A stretch of 64,000 nt of DNA, taken from NCBI GenBank assembly GCA_019636015.1, contig JAHBYJ010000001.1:496001-560000 (forward strand), written 5' to 3'. The stretch comes from Parvibaculaceae bacterium. GTDB lineage: Bacteria; Pseudomonadota; Alphaproteobacteria; Parvibaculales; Parvibaculaceae. Below the pieces are notes generated by a model. That model had not been told where the DNA came from and did not search any database. It worked only from the letters and a program-made list of their open reading frames with translations. The position numbers and the translations under genes are program-made. Below are positions 8,456 through 16,908 of this stretch, piece by piece; the first letter of the stretch is position 1; every line of letters begins with the position of its first letter.

Positions 8456-9988
8456 ATGTCCGACCGCGAAATCGAACTGAAGCTCGTCTGCGAGCCTGCG
8501 GAGCTTGAGCGCGTGAAGCGAGCGCCAGCCCTGCAAAGGCTGAAGCGCGGCCGCGCCAGCGGCAAGCATCTTCATTCGGTCTATTTCGACACGGAAAAGC
8601 TCGCGCTCGGCCAGAACGGTCTTGCGCTCCGCCTGCGCAAGAGCGGCAATGAATTCATCCAGACGCTGAAAACGGAAACCGGCGCCTCCGCCGACGGGAC
8701 GGGCGCATTGGCGCGCGACACGGGCGAGCATGAAGCGCGGCTGCCGCGCGGCGCCTCGGCGCCGGACCTGAACCGCCTCCCCGCCGATCTGCGCAAGCGC
8801 ATCCGCAAGCTCGCGAATGGCTCGGCGCTCGCGCCGCGCCTCGAAAGCGATATCCGCCGCACGGTCCACAATCTGGCGACGCCCGAAGGCGACCGCATCG
8901 AGCTCGCGCTCGATCTCGGCGCGTTGCGCGCCGGCGGCCGCGATGCGCCGGTGAGCGAAATCGAACTCGAACTGAAAAAGGGCACGCCCGCGAGCCTCTA
9001 CCGGCTTGCCCTCGACCTGAACGAGGTGGCCGATCTCCGCATCGGCATGCGCAGCAAGTCGGAACGGGGCTTTGCCCTTCTGAATGAGGAGAAGCCGCAA
9101 GCGGTAAAGGCAGAGCCGATTGCGCTGCCCGCCGGTATTTCGCTTGCCGATGCCTATGCGGCGGTGCTGCGCCACTGCCTCGTGCATCTCATGGCGAACG
9201 AGGCGGCGGCGATGGAGGCGGGCCTGCCCGAGGCGCTGCACCAGATGCGCGTCGCGCTTCGCCGCGCGCGCTCGGCCTTCGAGATTTTCCGGCCCGCCAT
9301 CGGCGGCGAGCGCGCCGATCATCTCGCGGCGGAAGCAAAGTGGCTGGCGAACGAACTCGGCGCGGCGCGCGACTTCGATGTCTTCCTGTCGGATATTCTC
9401 GCGCCGGTGAAACCGGTGAATGCGGGCATCAAGGAATTGCGCATGCGCGCCGAAGCCGCCCGCGCGGAACATTGGGAAAATGCCCGCGCCGCCATTTCCT
9501 CGCGCCGCTACACGCGCTTCCTTCTCGAATACGGCCTTTTCCTCGCCGAACGCGGCTTCGAGACAAGGCCGAAGGCGCCGCGCCTCGCGCATGACTTCGC
9601 GGAAGACGCACTCGAGAAGCGGCTCAAAAAGGCGGCGAAGCTCGCCCGCGATATCGAGAAGCTCGATATGGAGGAGCGTCACGAGTTGCGCAAGCGGCTG
9701 AAGAAGCTGCGCTACGCGCTTCACTTCTTCACCTCGCTCTATGCGGAAGAGGATGTGAAGCCCTGGCTCCGCCACCTCTCGCGCATGCAGGATGTCTTTG
9801 GCGGGCTGAACGACGTCGCGACCGCGCATCTCATTCTCGACGGTTTCTCCGACGGCCGCGCGATGAAGGCGGCGTCCGCCCGCGTCATCGCCTTCCATGA
9901 AAAGCGCGCCGAGCGCGACTGGAAAGGCGCGATCCGTCTCTGGAAGCGCTTTGCCGAAACCGTCCCGTTCTGGCGCAAGTCAGCGTGA
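8456..9988 (+). CDS. CYTH and CHAD domain-containing protein
   Basis: A 510-residue two-domain protein. The N-terminus has the CYTH hallmark ExExK (EIELK at 5-9) and the triphosphate tunnel pattern through about residue 200, as in inorganic triphosphatases such as YgiF. Residues about 225-505 form a CHAD domain, an alpha-helical histidine-rich module that binds polyphosphate (LHQMRVALRRARSAF, RLKKLRYALHFF). The likely role is in polyphosphate or triphosphate metabolism, but no substrate can be assigned. It lies in the middle of the histidine cluster, 171 bases after hisF, with no metabolic link to it that I can see. Confidence 0.88.
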   Translation: MSDREIELKLVCEPAELERVKRAPALQRLKRGRASGKHLHSVYFDTEKLALGQNGLALRLRKSGNEFIQTLKTETGASADGTGALARDTGEHEARLPRGASAPDLNRLPADLRKRIRKLANGSALAPRLESDIRRTVHNLATPEGDRIELALDLGALRAGGRDAPVSEIELELKKGTPASLYRLALDLNEVADLRIGMRSKSERGFALLNEEKPQAVKAEPIALPAGISLADAYAAVLRHCLVHLMANEAAAMEAGLPEALHQMRVALRRARSAFEIFRPAIGGERADHLAAEAKWLANELGAARDFDVFLSDILAPVKPVNAGIKELRMRAEAARAEHWENARAAISSRRYTRFLLEYGLFLAERGFETRPKAPRLAHDFAEDALEKRLKKAAKLARDIEKLDMEERHELRKRLKKLRYALHFFTSLYAEEDVKPWLRHLSRMQDVFGGLNDVATAHLILDGFSDGRAMKAASARVIAFHEKRAERDWKGAIRLWKRFAETVPFWRKSA

Positions 9989-10120
9989 GCGAACGGTAAA
10001 CCGCCTTCCGCGAGAGCGGCATTTCCCCATTAATCAAATCTGAATTTGTCGGACGATAGGATCGCCCGGTCTCTTCGTTCGTTGAGTGCAGTATCCGCGT
10101 AGCGTCAAGGTTTTCCGTCA

Positions 10121-11209
10121 ATGTCAGATCGCTCCCCCACGGCCGCCGCCCGCCAGCCCGAACCGTCCCAGACGGCGCGGAGCAAGAGCGCGGACAATAA
10201 CGCTATCGTCGGGCGGCGCATCAGCCAGGAGGCGCTGAAGAAGCTCTGCGAACTTCACGAGCGCTACCTGAAGGGCATTCCGAACGGCTGGTGCGTCGTG
10301 ATGAAGGAGTGCGATCTCTCGGGTCTCGACTTCCGCAGCCTGAACTTCGCGCAGGGCCATTTCATCGGCTGTGACTTTTCCGGCTGCAATCTCGAAGACG
10401 CGCATTTCATGGGCGCAAATCTCTTCGGCGCGAATTTCGATCACTGCAACATGACCCGCACGAACTTCTCCCGCGCCGATCTGCGCGGCGCGAACTTCGC
10501 CGATGCCGAAATGACGGATGCGCAGCTCGACGGCGCGGACCTTCGCCGCGGCGCGGTGATCAAGCGCGGCGCGACAGCGCCGACCGGCCGCGAGAACTCG
10601 ACCTTTCGCGGCGCGCGCATGTACGGCACCAACATGTCTGAATGCAAGCTGCTCGATGCCGATTTCGAGGGCGCCTCGATTTCGGGCACGAGCCTGCAGG
10701 GCGCGGACCTCCGGGGCGCAAGCTTTGCGGGTGCCGAACTTCGCGGCGTCGAACTGAAAGGCGCCAATCTTGCAGATGCGGATTTCCGCCGCGCCGTGAT
10801 GGACGAGGCGACCGTTTCGCGCGGCGATCTCATGCGCGCGACGCGGCCCCGGCCTGCGCCGGGCCCCGACCGCATGAAGCGGATTCTCGTCTCGCATCTC
10901 GAATGGATTCAGACCGGCGAGAAGCAGGGCGCGCGGGCGGATTTCTCGCGCATGGATCTCTCGCGGGTGGACTTCTCGCGCCAGGTGCTTGCCAGCGCGA
11001 ATTTCCACGAGGCGATCCTGGCGGATGCAAATTTCGAAGGGGCGATCCTCGCCGCGGCCGATTTCTCGAACGCCATCCTCTACCGGGCGAACATGAAGAG
11101 CGCCGATCTGCGGGGCGCAGACCTCCGCGGCGCGGACCTCAAGGGTGCCGACCAGAGCGGCGCCAAGACCGGCGAATTGGCGGGCACGCGCCTTGCGACG
11201 CGGCTTTGA
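10121..11209 (+). CDS. Pentapeptide repeat-containing protein
   Basis: A 362-residue protein. After a polar N-terminus of about 60 residues, two blocks of A(D/N)LXX-type repeats (for example ANLFGANFDHCNMTRTNF and ADLRGADLRGADLKGAD) run from about 65 to 235 and from about 268 to 355. They are separated by a linker with MKRILVSHLEWIQTGEKQG. Such repeats fold into a right-handed quadrilateral beta-helix. The function is unknown; some family members mimic DNA and bind gyrase, but nothing here proves that. Located 132 bases after the CYTH-CHAD gene and 114 bases before hisE. Confidence 0.88.
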   Translation: MSDRSPTAAARQPEPSQTARSKSADNNAIVGRRISQEALKKLCELHERYLKGIPNGWCVVMKECDLSGLDFRSLNFAQGHFIGCDFSGCNLEDAHFMGANLFGANFDHCNMTRTNFSRADLRGANFADAEMTDAQLDGADLRRGAVIKRGATAPTGRENSTFRGARMYGTNMSECKLLDADFEGASISGTSLQGADLRGASFAGAELRGVELKGANLADADFRRAVMDEATVSRGDLMRATRPRPAPGPDRMKRILVSHLEWIQTGEKQGARADFSRMDLSRVDFSRQVLASANFHEAILADANFEGAILAAADFSNAILYRANMKSADLRGADLRGADLKGADQSGAKTGELAGTRLATRL

Positions 11210-11323
11210 CGCCGCGTAAAGCCCGGCCACTGGCCTCAACTCCGTAAATCTGCTACGCAATGCCGCCGCGCGGGGCCTCTCCGGTCCCGCGGGAACGGCA
11301 GTCAACCGCCCGGAGTGCGCCCC

Positions 11324-11653
11324 ATGGCCGCCGATGCAAAGCTGCTCGATCGCCTTTTCGAGGTCATCGCCGCCCGCAAGGGTGCCGATGCGGCCTCCTC
11401 CTATACGGCGAAGCTTCTCGCGAAGGGCGTGCCGGCCTGCGCGCAGAAACTCGGCGAGGAAGCGGTCGAAACCGTGATCGCCGCAGCCTCCGGTGACCGC
11501 AAGGGCGCCGTCTCCGAAAGCGCCGATCTTCTCTATCACTGGCTGGTGCTTCTGGCCGCGCTGGATCTCGATCCGGCCGATGTCTATGCCGAGCTCGAGC
11601 GGCGCGAAGGCCGCTCCGGCCTCGACGAAAAAGCCGCGCGCGCCGAGCGCTGA
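11324..11653 (+). CDS. hisE: Phosphoribosyl-ATP pyrophosphatase HisE
   Basis: Hydrolyses phosphoribosyl-ATP to phosphoribosyl-AMP in the second step of histidine biosynthesis. The 109-residue protein has the all-alpha NTP-pyrophosphohydrolase pattern [14 protein letters not shown] and [14 protein letters not shown], whose acidic residues bind magnesium. I use the ATG at 11324; a GTG three codons upstream is in frame, and CGGAG at 11311-11315 fits the ATG. It is separated from hisF by two unrelated genes and is followed 19 bases later by coaA. Confidence 0.95.
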   Translation: MAADAKLLDRLFEVIAARKGADAASSYTAKLLAKGVPACAQKLGEEAVETVIAAASGDRKGAVSESADLLYHWLVLLAALDLDPADVYAELERREGRSGLDEKAARAER

Positions 11654-11672
11654 ACGGGGGAACGCGAAACCC

Positions 11673-12644
11673 ATGTCCGCAGCCGAAATCGAAGCGAACG
11701 GCAACTCGGCCTCGCTCTCGCCCTTCCGCCATTTCACCGCCCAGGATTGGGGGCGTCTCCGCCAGGACACGCCGCTCCCCCTGTCGGCGGCGGAGCTTGA
11801 GGAACTGAAGGGTTTTGGCGAGCGTATCTCGCTCGACGAAGTGTCGGAAATCTTCCTGCCGCTCTCGCGCCTGCTGAATCTCTATGTCGGCGAGACGCAG
11901 GAGCTTTATCGCGTGACGTCGAACTTCCTCGGCCGTGCGCAGGACAAGGTGCCCTATATCATCGGCGTCGCGGGCTCGGTCGCCGTCGGCAAATCCACCA
12001 TGGCGCGTATTCTGCGCACACTGCTGGCGCGCTGGCCGAACCATCCGAAGGTCGATCTCATCACCACGGATGGTTTCCTCTATCCGAACAGGGTGCTCGA
12101 AGAGCGCGGGCTGATGCAGCGCAAGGGTTTCCCCGAAAGCTTCGACATCAAGCGGCTGATCCGCTTTCTCTCCGATGTGAAGGCGGGTTCGGCCCGCGTC
12201 GAGGCGCCGGTCTATTCGCACTTCACCTACGATATCCTGCCGGGCGATACGGTCGTGGTCGACCGTCCGGATATTCTGGTCGTCGAAGGGCTCAATGTAT
12301 TGCAGCCCTGGAAGCCCGCAGAAGGCGACGAGCCGCAGCCCTTCGTCTCCGACTTCTTCGATTTCTCGATCTATCTCGACGCCGATGAAGAGGCGATCCG
12401 GCGCTGGTATATCGAGCGCTTCCTGAGCTTGCGTCGCACCTCGTTCAAGGACCCGGCGGCCTATTTCCATCGCTATTCGAAGCTGACGGAAGACGAAGCG
12501 GTCGAGACGGCGGATTCGATCTGGACCTCGATCAACCTCGCCAATCTCCACAAGAACATCCTGCCGACGCGCCAGCGCGCCGACCTCATCCTGCGCAAGG
12601 GCGACGACCACCGCATCCGCGACGTCTATCTCCGGAAGCTGTGA
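11673..12644 (+). CDS. coaA: Type I pantothenate kinase CoaA
   Basis: Phosphorylates pantothenate, the first committed step to coenzyme A. The P-loop GSVAVGKS is at 101-108 and is followed by the family blocks [27 protein letters not shown] and EGLNVLQ. The product is 323 residues. hisE-coaA adjacency is common in Hyphomicrobiales. In E. coli the type I enzyme is inhibited by CoA, and the same feedback is likely here, by family knowledge only. Confidence 0.96.
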   Translation: MSAAEIEANGNSASLSPFRHFTAQDWGRLRQDTPLPLSAAELEELKGFGERISLDEVSEIFLPLSRLLNLYVGETQELYRVTSNFLGRAQDKVPYIIGVAGSVAVGKSTMARILRTLLARWPNHPKVDLITTDGFLYPNRVLEERGLMQRKGFPESFDIKRLIRFLSDVKAGSARVEAPVYSHFTYDILPGDTVVVDRPDILVVEGLNVLQPWKPAEGDEPQPFVSDFFDFSIYLDADEEAIRRWYIERFLSLRRTSFKDPAAYFHRYSKLTEDEAVETADSIWTSINLANLHKNILPTRQRADLILRKGDDHRIRDVYLRKL

Positions 12645-12670
12645 GAGCGGCCGGAAAGTAAAGAGCTTGC

Positions 12671-12838
12671 CATCAGGACCACCCTCCCCTTGAGGGAGGG
12701 CCGAACAAGCGCAAGCTTGTTCGGGGAGGGGGCTTCGCTATCGGCAATTTCATCCGTAGCCGGAATATGCCGCCTACCCCTCCCCGAAAAATCCCGCGCT
12801 CCGCTTGAATTTTTCGACCCTCCCTCAAGGGGAGGGTG
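12671..12838. repeat. Composite dispersed repeat with inverted ends and internal hairpins
   Basis: A 168-base intergenic element after coaA. A 21-base unit at 12680-12700 is the exact reverse complement of 12818-12838, which also matches 721-741 exactly. Inside lie a 10-base perfect stem CCGAACAAGC/GCTTGTTCGG with a GCAA loop (12701-12724) and CGAAAAAT/ATTTTTCG arms (12785-12792, 12809-12816). No open frame of interest is present. It looks like a non-autonomous repeat or a REP-like structure and not a coding mobile element. Confidence 0.75.
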
Positions 12839-12891
12839 ATTTGAGCATCGAACTCAAAAACGGTGGGACAAGGACGACGCTCCGCGAACTC

Positions 12892-13887
12892 TCAAGCCAA
12901 TCCCTTCGCCTTCGCCAACTCCGCCAGCGAGACCTGCGGCCGCGGCCCGTAATGCGAGATGACTTCGGCGGCGGCCAGCGCGCCGAGCCGTCCGCAGGTC
13001 ACCGGGTCCTTGCCGCGCGTGAGGCCGTAAAGGAAACCCGCGGCGAAGAGATCGCCCGCGCCGGTCGTGTCGACCACCTTCGCAACCTTCTCCGCATCGA
13101 CCACATGCACCTCGCCATCGGCGACAATGACCGAGCCCTGCTCGGAACGCGTCAGCGCGGCGAACTTGCAGTCCTTGCGCACCTGCTGCAATGCCTCGTC
13201 GAAAATATCGGTCTCGTAGAGCGAGAGGATCTCGGCTTCGTTCGCGAAGAGAAGATCGACCTCCTCCTTCGCCAGCCGGCGGAACTCGTCGCGGTAGCGC
13301 GAGACGCAGAAACTGTCCGACAGCGTCAGCGAGACGAGGCGGTCCGCCTCATGCGCGATCTTTGCCGCTTTCAGAAAAGCCTCTTTCGCACCGGGCTCGT
13401 CCCACAGATAGCCCTCCATATAGGTGACGGCGGACGCCTTGATCGTCTCGGCGTCGATATCGCCGGCGGTGAGCTTCTGCGCTGCGCCGAGAAAGGTGCT
13501 CATGCTGCGCTGCGCATCGGGCGTCACGATGATGAGGCAGCGCCCGGTCGGCGTGCCCTCGCCCGCCGGCGCCGCCGGAAAGTGGACGCCCAGCGCCTTG
13601 ATGTCGTGGATGAAGACCTCGCCAAGCTGATCGCGTTTCACCTTGCCGAAAAAGGCGCCCTTGCCGCCGAGCGAGGCAAGCCCCGCAATCGTGTTGGCGC
13701 AGGAGCCGCCCGACATTTCGACCGCCGCCGACATCTTGCCATAGAGCTCATCGGCGCGCGCCGCATCGATCAGCGTCATGCCGCCCTTCTCGATGCCGTT
13801 CGCGGTCAGGAAATTGTCGTCGGCGTTCGAAATCACGTCCACCAGCGCATTGCCGATGCCCGCCACGTCATACTTTATTTCGGTCAT
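12892..13887 (-). CDS. PfkB-family adenosine kinase
   Basis: A 331-residue sugar/nucleoside kinase of the ribokinase superfamily. The PfkB signature is present as DTTGAGD at 273-279, with the base D279, together with N-terminal GNALVDVI and GGSCANT, typical of adenosine kinase-like members. It would phosphorylate adenosine or a related ribonucleoside to the monophosphate in purine salvage; the exact substrate is inferred. It stands alone on the minus strand between the repeat element and the isoprenylcysteine methyltransferase-like gene. Confidence 0.85.
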   Translation of the reverse strand: MTEIKYDVAGIGNALVDVISNADDNFLTANGIEKGGMTLIDAARADELYGKMSAAVEMSGGSCANTIAGLASLGGKGAFFGKVKRDQLGEVFIHDIKALGVHFPAAPAGEGTPTGRCLIIVTPDAQRSMSTFLGAAQKLTAGDIDAETIKASAVTYMEGYLWDEPGAKEAFLKAAKIAHEADRLVSLTLSDSFCVSRYRDEFRRLAKEEVDLLFANEAEILSLYETDIFDEALQQVRKDCKFAALTRSEQGSVIVADGEVHVVDAEKVAKVVDTTGAGDLFAAGFLYGLTRGKDPVTCGRLGALAAAEVISHYGPRPQVSLAELAKAKGLA

Positions 13888-13991
13888 GATCCTCTGGGAG
13901 TCTTTTGAAGAAATTCGGGGTGCGGGGCCGCAGTATAGGGATTGCGCCCCATATGTCCAAAGCGGCCCGCGCGCCCCGAAAACCGGCCTTT

Positions 13992-14441
13992 CTAGATCCA
14001 GCGCCGCGTTTGCGTGCGATAGGCGGCATAGGCCTCGCCGAAATTCTCCGACATGGCCCTTTCCTCGAACCGGATGTACCAGCGGTCCGCGACGACGATG
14101 AAGGCAAGCGCCACGATGAGCCCGGTGAGGCAGTTGAGCGCAATGGCGGCACCGACAAGCGCGCCCGCGAAACCGAGATACATCGGATTGCGCGTGTAGC
14201 GGAAAAGCCCGGTGGTCACGAGCTTGTCCGGCTTCATGAATGTGTTGATGTTCGTCTTCGCCCTGGCGAACTGGCGCGAACCGGCGATCGTGATGCCGAG
14301 AAAGAAGAGCGCGATGAGGATGCCCGCAATCGTTTGCGCCGGGCTTCCCCATTTGGGTTCGGGCTCGGCGAAAAGATGCACTGCGGTCATGAGCGCGAGC
14401 GCAATCAGGAACAGGCGCGGCGGCAAGAGTTTCTGCTGCAT
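13992..14441 (-). CDS. Isoprenylcysteine carboxyl methyltransferase (ICMT)-like membrane protein
   Basis: A 149-residue integral membrane protein with the family pattern LVTTGLFRYTRNPMYLGF followed by EERAMSENFGEAYAAYRTQTRRWI, the cofactor-binding end of ICMT/NnrU-like methyltransferases. Three or four hydrophobic segments lie at about 10-30, 40-58 and 90-118. The start at 14441 has a strong GGAGGA ribosome site; an upstream in-frame extension would run into the regulator gene. It lies directly downstream of the MarR gene on the same strand and is probably its target. Bacterial substrates of this family are largely unknown. Confidence 0.8.
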   Translation of the reverse strand: MQQKLLPPRLFLIALALMTAVHLFAEPEPKWGSPAQTIAGILIALFFLGITIAGSRQFARAKTNINTFMKPDKLVTTGLFRYTRNPMYLGFAGALVGAAIALNCLTGLIVALAFIVVADRWYIRFEERAMSENFGEAYAAYRTQTRRWI

Positions 14442-14467
14442 GGGGTCCTCCCTTTCGACAGCATCGG

Positions 14468-14481
14468 TTAAGTCACTAAAC
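14468..14481. promoter_or_regulatory. Candidate MarR half-operator before the ICMT-like gene
   Basis: An imperfect palindrome centred on AGTCACT (TTAAGT-C-ACTAAA) contains the CTAAAC core that also occurs in both elements on the other side of the regulator gene (15020-15025 and, inverted, 15071-15078). It lies 27 bases upstream of the ICMT-like start, inside the promoter interval expected for that gene. Confidence 0.35.
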
Positions 14482-14499
14482 ATTTCTTGCAAAATTTTT

Positions 14500-14997
14500 T
14501 CAGATGTCCCTTGTCCTCCTCTCATGCGTGTCGATCACCCGGACGAGATCGTCGATTGCCTCACCCAGTTCTTCGAGGCGCGGCAACATCTTTCCGCCAA
14601 GCGCCGTCTTGAATGAACCGGCCATCCGGTCGTGGAAGCTCTCATGCGCCGCATGGCCGCGCTTGCCGAGCGGCGTGAGCACCAGCGTCACCTCGCGCGC
14701 GCTTTTTGGATTGGCGCGCTTCTCGACAAGTCCCTTGCTCACAAGCCGCGTTACCATCTGCGAGGCCGCACCCTTGGTGACACCGAGTACGGAGGCGAGC
14801 GCCGTCATGTTGATCTCGCCGGCGCGGCCCACCGCCTGCACGGTGTGGATTTCGGCGCGGCTGAGCACCATGCCGGTGCCGAATTCGCGGGGTCTCGCGT
14901 CGAACTCATGCGCGCGCATGAGAAGCCGGTAGAGCTTCGCCACCACTTCATCGGCACATTCACGCTCGGCTGTGCTGCATTCCGGTTTCTTCGCCAT
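14500..14997 (-). CDS. MarR-family transcriptional regulator
   Basis: A 165-residue dimeric winged-helix regulator. The DNA-binding core runs from about 62 to 115 (INMTALASVLGVTKGAASQMVTRLVSKGLVEKR), followed by the wing with SAREVTLVLTPLGKRG and a C-terminal dimerisation helix. Such proteins usually repress their own gene and a neighbour until a small ligand binds. It is divergent from an EI24-family membrane protein and upstream of an ICMT-like gene. Palindromic sites sharing the CTAAAC core sit on both sides, which supports local autoregulation. The ligand is unknown. Confidence 0.9.
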   Translation of the reverse strand: MAKKPECSTAERECADEVVAKLYRLLMRAHEFDARPREFGTGMVLSRAEIHTVQAVGRAGEINMTALASVLGVTKGAASQMVTRLVSKGLVEKRANPKSAREVTLVLTPLGKRGHAAHESFHDRMAGSFKTALGGKMLPRLEELGEAIDDLVRVIDTHERRTRDI

Positions 14998-15012
14998 GAC
15001 CGTCCTAACTGT

Positions 15013-15079
15013 ATAGTAGCTAAACTATCATGCGTCCAGCGTCGAGATTGAGCTTACCGTCCGCGGGCACTAGTTTAGC
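15013..15079. promoter_or_regulatory. Candidate MarR operator pair in the divergent promoter region
   Basis: ATAGT (15013-15017) and ACTAT (15024-15028) form an inverted repeat with a 6-base spacer, 16 bases upstream of the regulator start. The nonamer GCTAAACTA (15019-15027) recurs exactly inverted as TAGTTTAGC at 15071-15079, 34 bases before the divergent EI24-family gene. The spacing and placement fit one regulator dimer site at each promoter. Confidence 0.5.
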
Positions 15080-15112
15080 GCGGGGAGTTGCCTTGGGATT
15101 CCGGAGATTTCG

Positions 15113-15796
15113 ATGCTGTCCGATGCGCTGCGTGCCTTCCGCGGAATATTCGCCCCGCCCTATCGCCGGGTGATGTGGCTGACGCTCGCCATCACGCTCG
15201 GCGTGCTGGTGCTCTTCGGCGCGGGGCTGCAATGGGCGCTGGCGGCGCTCCCCACCTTCGGGCCCGATCTCGCCGGCGGCTGGCTCGATACGGCGATCGA
15301 ATTCATTGCCCGCTTCCTCGCGGTGATCGTGCTGATCCCGCTCGTCCATCCGGTCGTCTCGCTGGTCGCGGGCCTCTTTCTCGAGGTGATCGCCGCCCGC
15401 GTCGAGGCGGAGGATTATCCGGCCGATCCGCCCGGCACCGACCAGCCCTTCTGGCAGTCGGTGGTGGTGGCGCTCCGCTTCACGCTGGTGCTCATCATCG
15501 TGAACCTGCTGGCGCTGCCCTTCTATCTGCTGCCGGGCGTCAACCTCGCGCTCTTCTGGATCGTGAACGGCTATCTCCTTGGCCGCGAATATTTCGAGCT
15601 CGTCGCGCTTCGCCACCTCGCGCCCGCCGAGGTCGAGGCGATGCGCGCCCGCTACCGCTTCCGGATTTTCCTCGCCGGCGTTGTGGTCGCGCTCTTCACC
15701 ACGGTGCCGCTGCTCAATCTTCTTGCGCCGCTTTTCGCGACCGCCTTCATGGTCCACACCTATAAGGGCCTTGCCGCCCGCCGCACCGCGGCCTGA
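15113..15796 (+). CDS. EI24/CysZ-like membrane protein
   Basis: A 227-residue polytopic membrane protein with hydrophobic segments at about 20-48, 62-90, 115-150 and 180-210. The PPGTDQPFWQSVVVALRFTLVLII and NGYLLGREYFELVALRHL patterns place it in the EI24 family, which includes the sulfate transporter CysZ. No sulfate-assimilation genes lie nearby, so sulfate transport should not be assumed. It is divergent from the MarR gene across a region with paired operators and may be controlled by it. Confidence 0.75.
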   Translation: MLSDALRAFRGIFAPPYRRVMWLTLAITLGVLVLFGAGLQWALAALPTFGPDLAGGWLDTAIEFIARFLAVIVLIPLVHPVVSLVAGLFLEVIAARVEAEDYPADPPGTDQPFWQSVVVALRFTLVLIIVNLLALPFYLLPGVNLALFWIVNGYLLGREYFELVALRHLAPAEVEAMRARYRFRIFLAGVVVALFTTVPLLNLLAPLFATAFMVHTYKGLAARRTAA

Positions 15797-15801
15797 GGAG
15801 A

Positions 15802-16161
15802 ATGAAATTGAGGAAAGCTCTCTTCGCGCTCGCCCTGCCGCTCGCCCTCGCCGCCTGCGCCGCGCCGCAAGGCGGCATGCCGCGCTCGGCCTCGCTGGGC
15901 GCTGGCCCCCTCACCGCGCAATCGCTGATCGGGGCCGCGCCCGCCGCCATTTCCGCCCGTCTCGGCGCCCCCGATTTCCGCCGCACCGAACCCAGCGCCG
16001 AGATCTGGCAATATGGCGGGCAGGATTGCAGCCTCTTCCTCTATTTCTATGGGCAGGAAGGCGCGCGCCATGTCGATGCGCGAAAGCTCGAAGGCGGCGC
16101 GGCGGACAAGGACCAATGCCTTGCCTCCGTCATCGCGAAGCGCAACGCGCCGGTGTCGTGA
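15802..16161 (+). CDS. Small lipoprotein of unknown function
   Basis: A 119-residue protein with a lipoprotein signal peptide: MKLRKALFALALPLALAAC, with lipidation at C19. The mature part resembles SmpA/BamE-type small outer-membrane lipoproteins only in size and in the IGAAPAAISARLGAPDFRR motif, which recalls the BamE 'G-x-P' turn; I do not assign it to the Bam complex. Two further cysteines could form a disulfide in the periplasm. It begins 5 bases after the EI24-family gene and is probably co-transcribed with it. Confidence 0.6.
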   Translation: MKLRKALFALALPLALAACAAPQGGMPRSASLGAGPLTAQSLIGAAPAAISARLGAPDFRRTEPSAEIWQYGGQDCSLFLYFYGQEGARHVDARKLEGGAADKDQCLASVIAKRNAPVS

Positions 16162-16164
16162 GAT

Positions 16165-16821
16165 TCAGGCGGCCACCGTCTTCGCCTTGAAGCGGCAGAG
16201 ATCGCTCACCGGGCAGGCCGGGCAATCGGGCTTGCGCGCCTTGCAGACATAGCGCCCATGCAGGATCAGCCAGTGATGCGCGTGGAGCCTGTATTCGGGC
16301 GGCACCGCCTTTTCGAGCTTCTTCTCGACTTCCACGACATCCTTGCCGGGCGCGAGCCCGGTGCGGTTCGAAACGCGGAAAATATGTGTGTCGACCGCAA
16401 TGGTCGGCTCGCCGAAGGCGACATTGAGCACGACATTGGCGGTCTTCCGCCCCACGCCCGGCAGCGCCTGCAACGCATCGCGGTCGCGCGGCACCTCGCC
16501 GCCATGATGCTCGATCAGCATGCGCGACAGCGCGATCACATTCTTCGCCTTGTTGCGGTAGAGGCCGATGGTCTTGATATGCTGCACGAGCCCCGCCTCG
16601 CCGAGCTTCACCATCTTCTGCGGCGTATCGACCGTCTTGAAAAGCTCCTTCGTCGCCTTGTTGACGCCGGTATCGGTCGCCTGCGCCGACAGCACCACGG
16701 CGACGAGCAGCGTATAGGTGTTGCGGTATTCGAGTTCGGTCCTGGGCTCCGGCAGCTTCTCGGCGAGGCGGCGGAAGAACTCGGCGATATCGGGCTTTTT
16801 CATCAGGCTGGCGCGGGTCAT
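16165..16821 (-). CDS. nth: Endonuclease III (DNA glycosylase/AP lyase)
   Basis: Base-excision repair enzyme that removes oxidised pyrimidines and nicks the abasic site. The helix-hairpin-helix LPGVGRKTANVV contains the catalytic lysine K126, and the catalytic aspartate is D144 in IAVDTHIFR. A 4Fe-4S loop follows at C193-x6-C200-x2-C203-x5-C209. I chose the ATG at 16821 (218 residues); another ATG six codons later and one 21 codons upstream are possible, with no decisive ribosome site. It is convergent with the small lipoprotein gene and divergent from the DUF2244 gene. Confidence 0.95.
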   Translation of the reverse strand: MTRASLMKKPDIAEFFRRLAEKLPEPRTELEYRNTYTLLVAVVLSAQATDTGVNKATKELFKTVDTPQKMVKLGEAGLVQHIKTIGLYRNKAKNVIALSRMLIEHHGGEVPRDRDALQALPGVGRKTANVVLNVAFGEPTIAVDTHIFRVSNRTGLAPGKDVVEVEKKLEKAVPPEYRLHAHHWLILHGRYVCKARKPDCPACPVSDLCRFKAKTVAA

Positions 16822-16908
16822 GAGCCGGAACTTTGCGCATAAGCCGGGCGCGCCGCAAGGGCATATTGCCGCCTTGCCGGGCACGGAGCCCGGGCCTACC
16901 TTTCACGC

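Noticed and set aside
15802-16161. The small lipoprotein as BamE
   Set aside because: Only size and a short glycine/proline turn recall BamE; the rest does not match well enough to assign it to the Bam complex.
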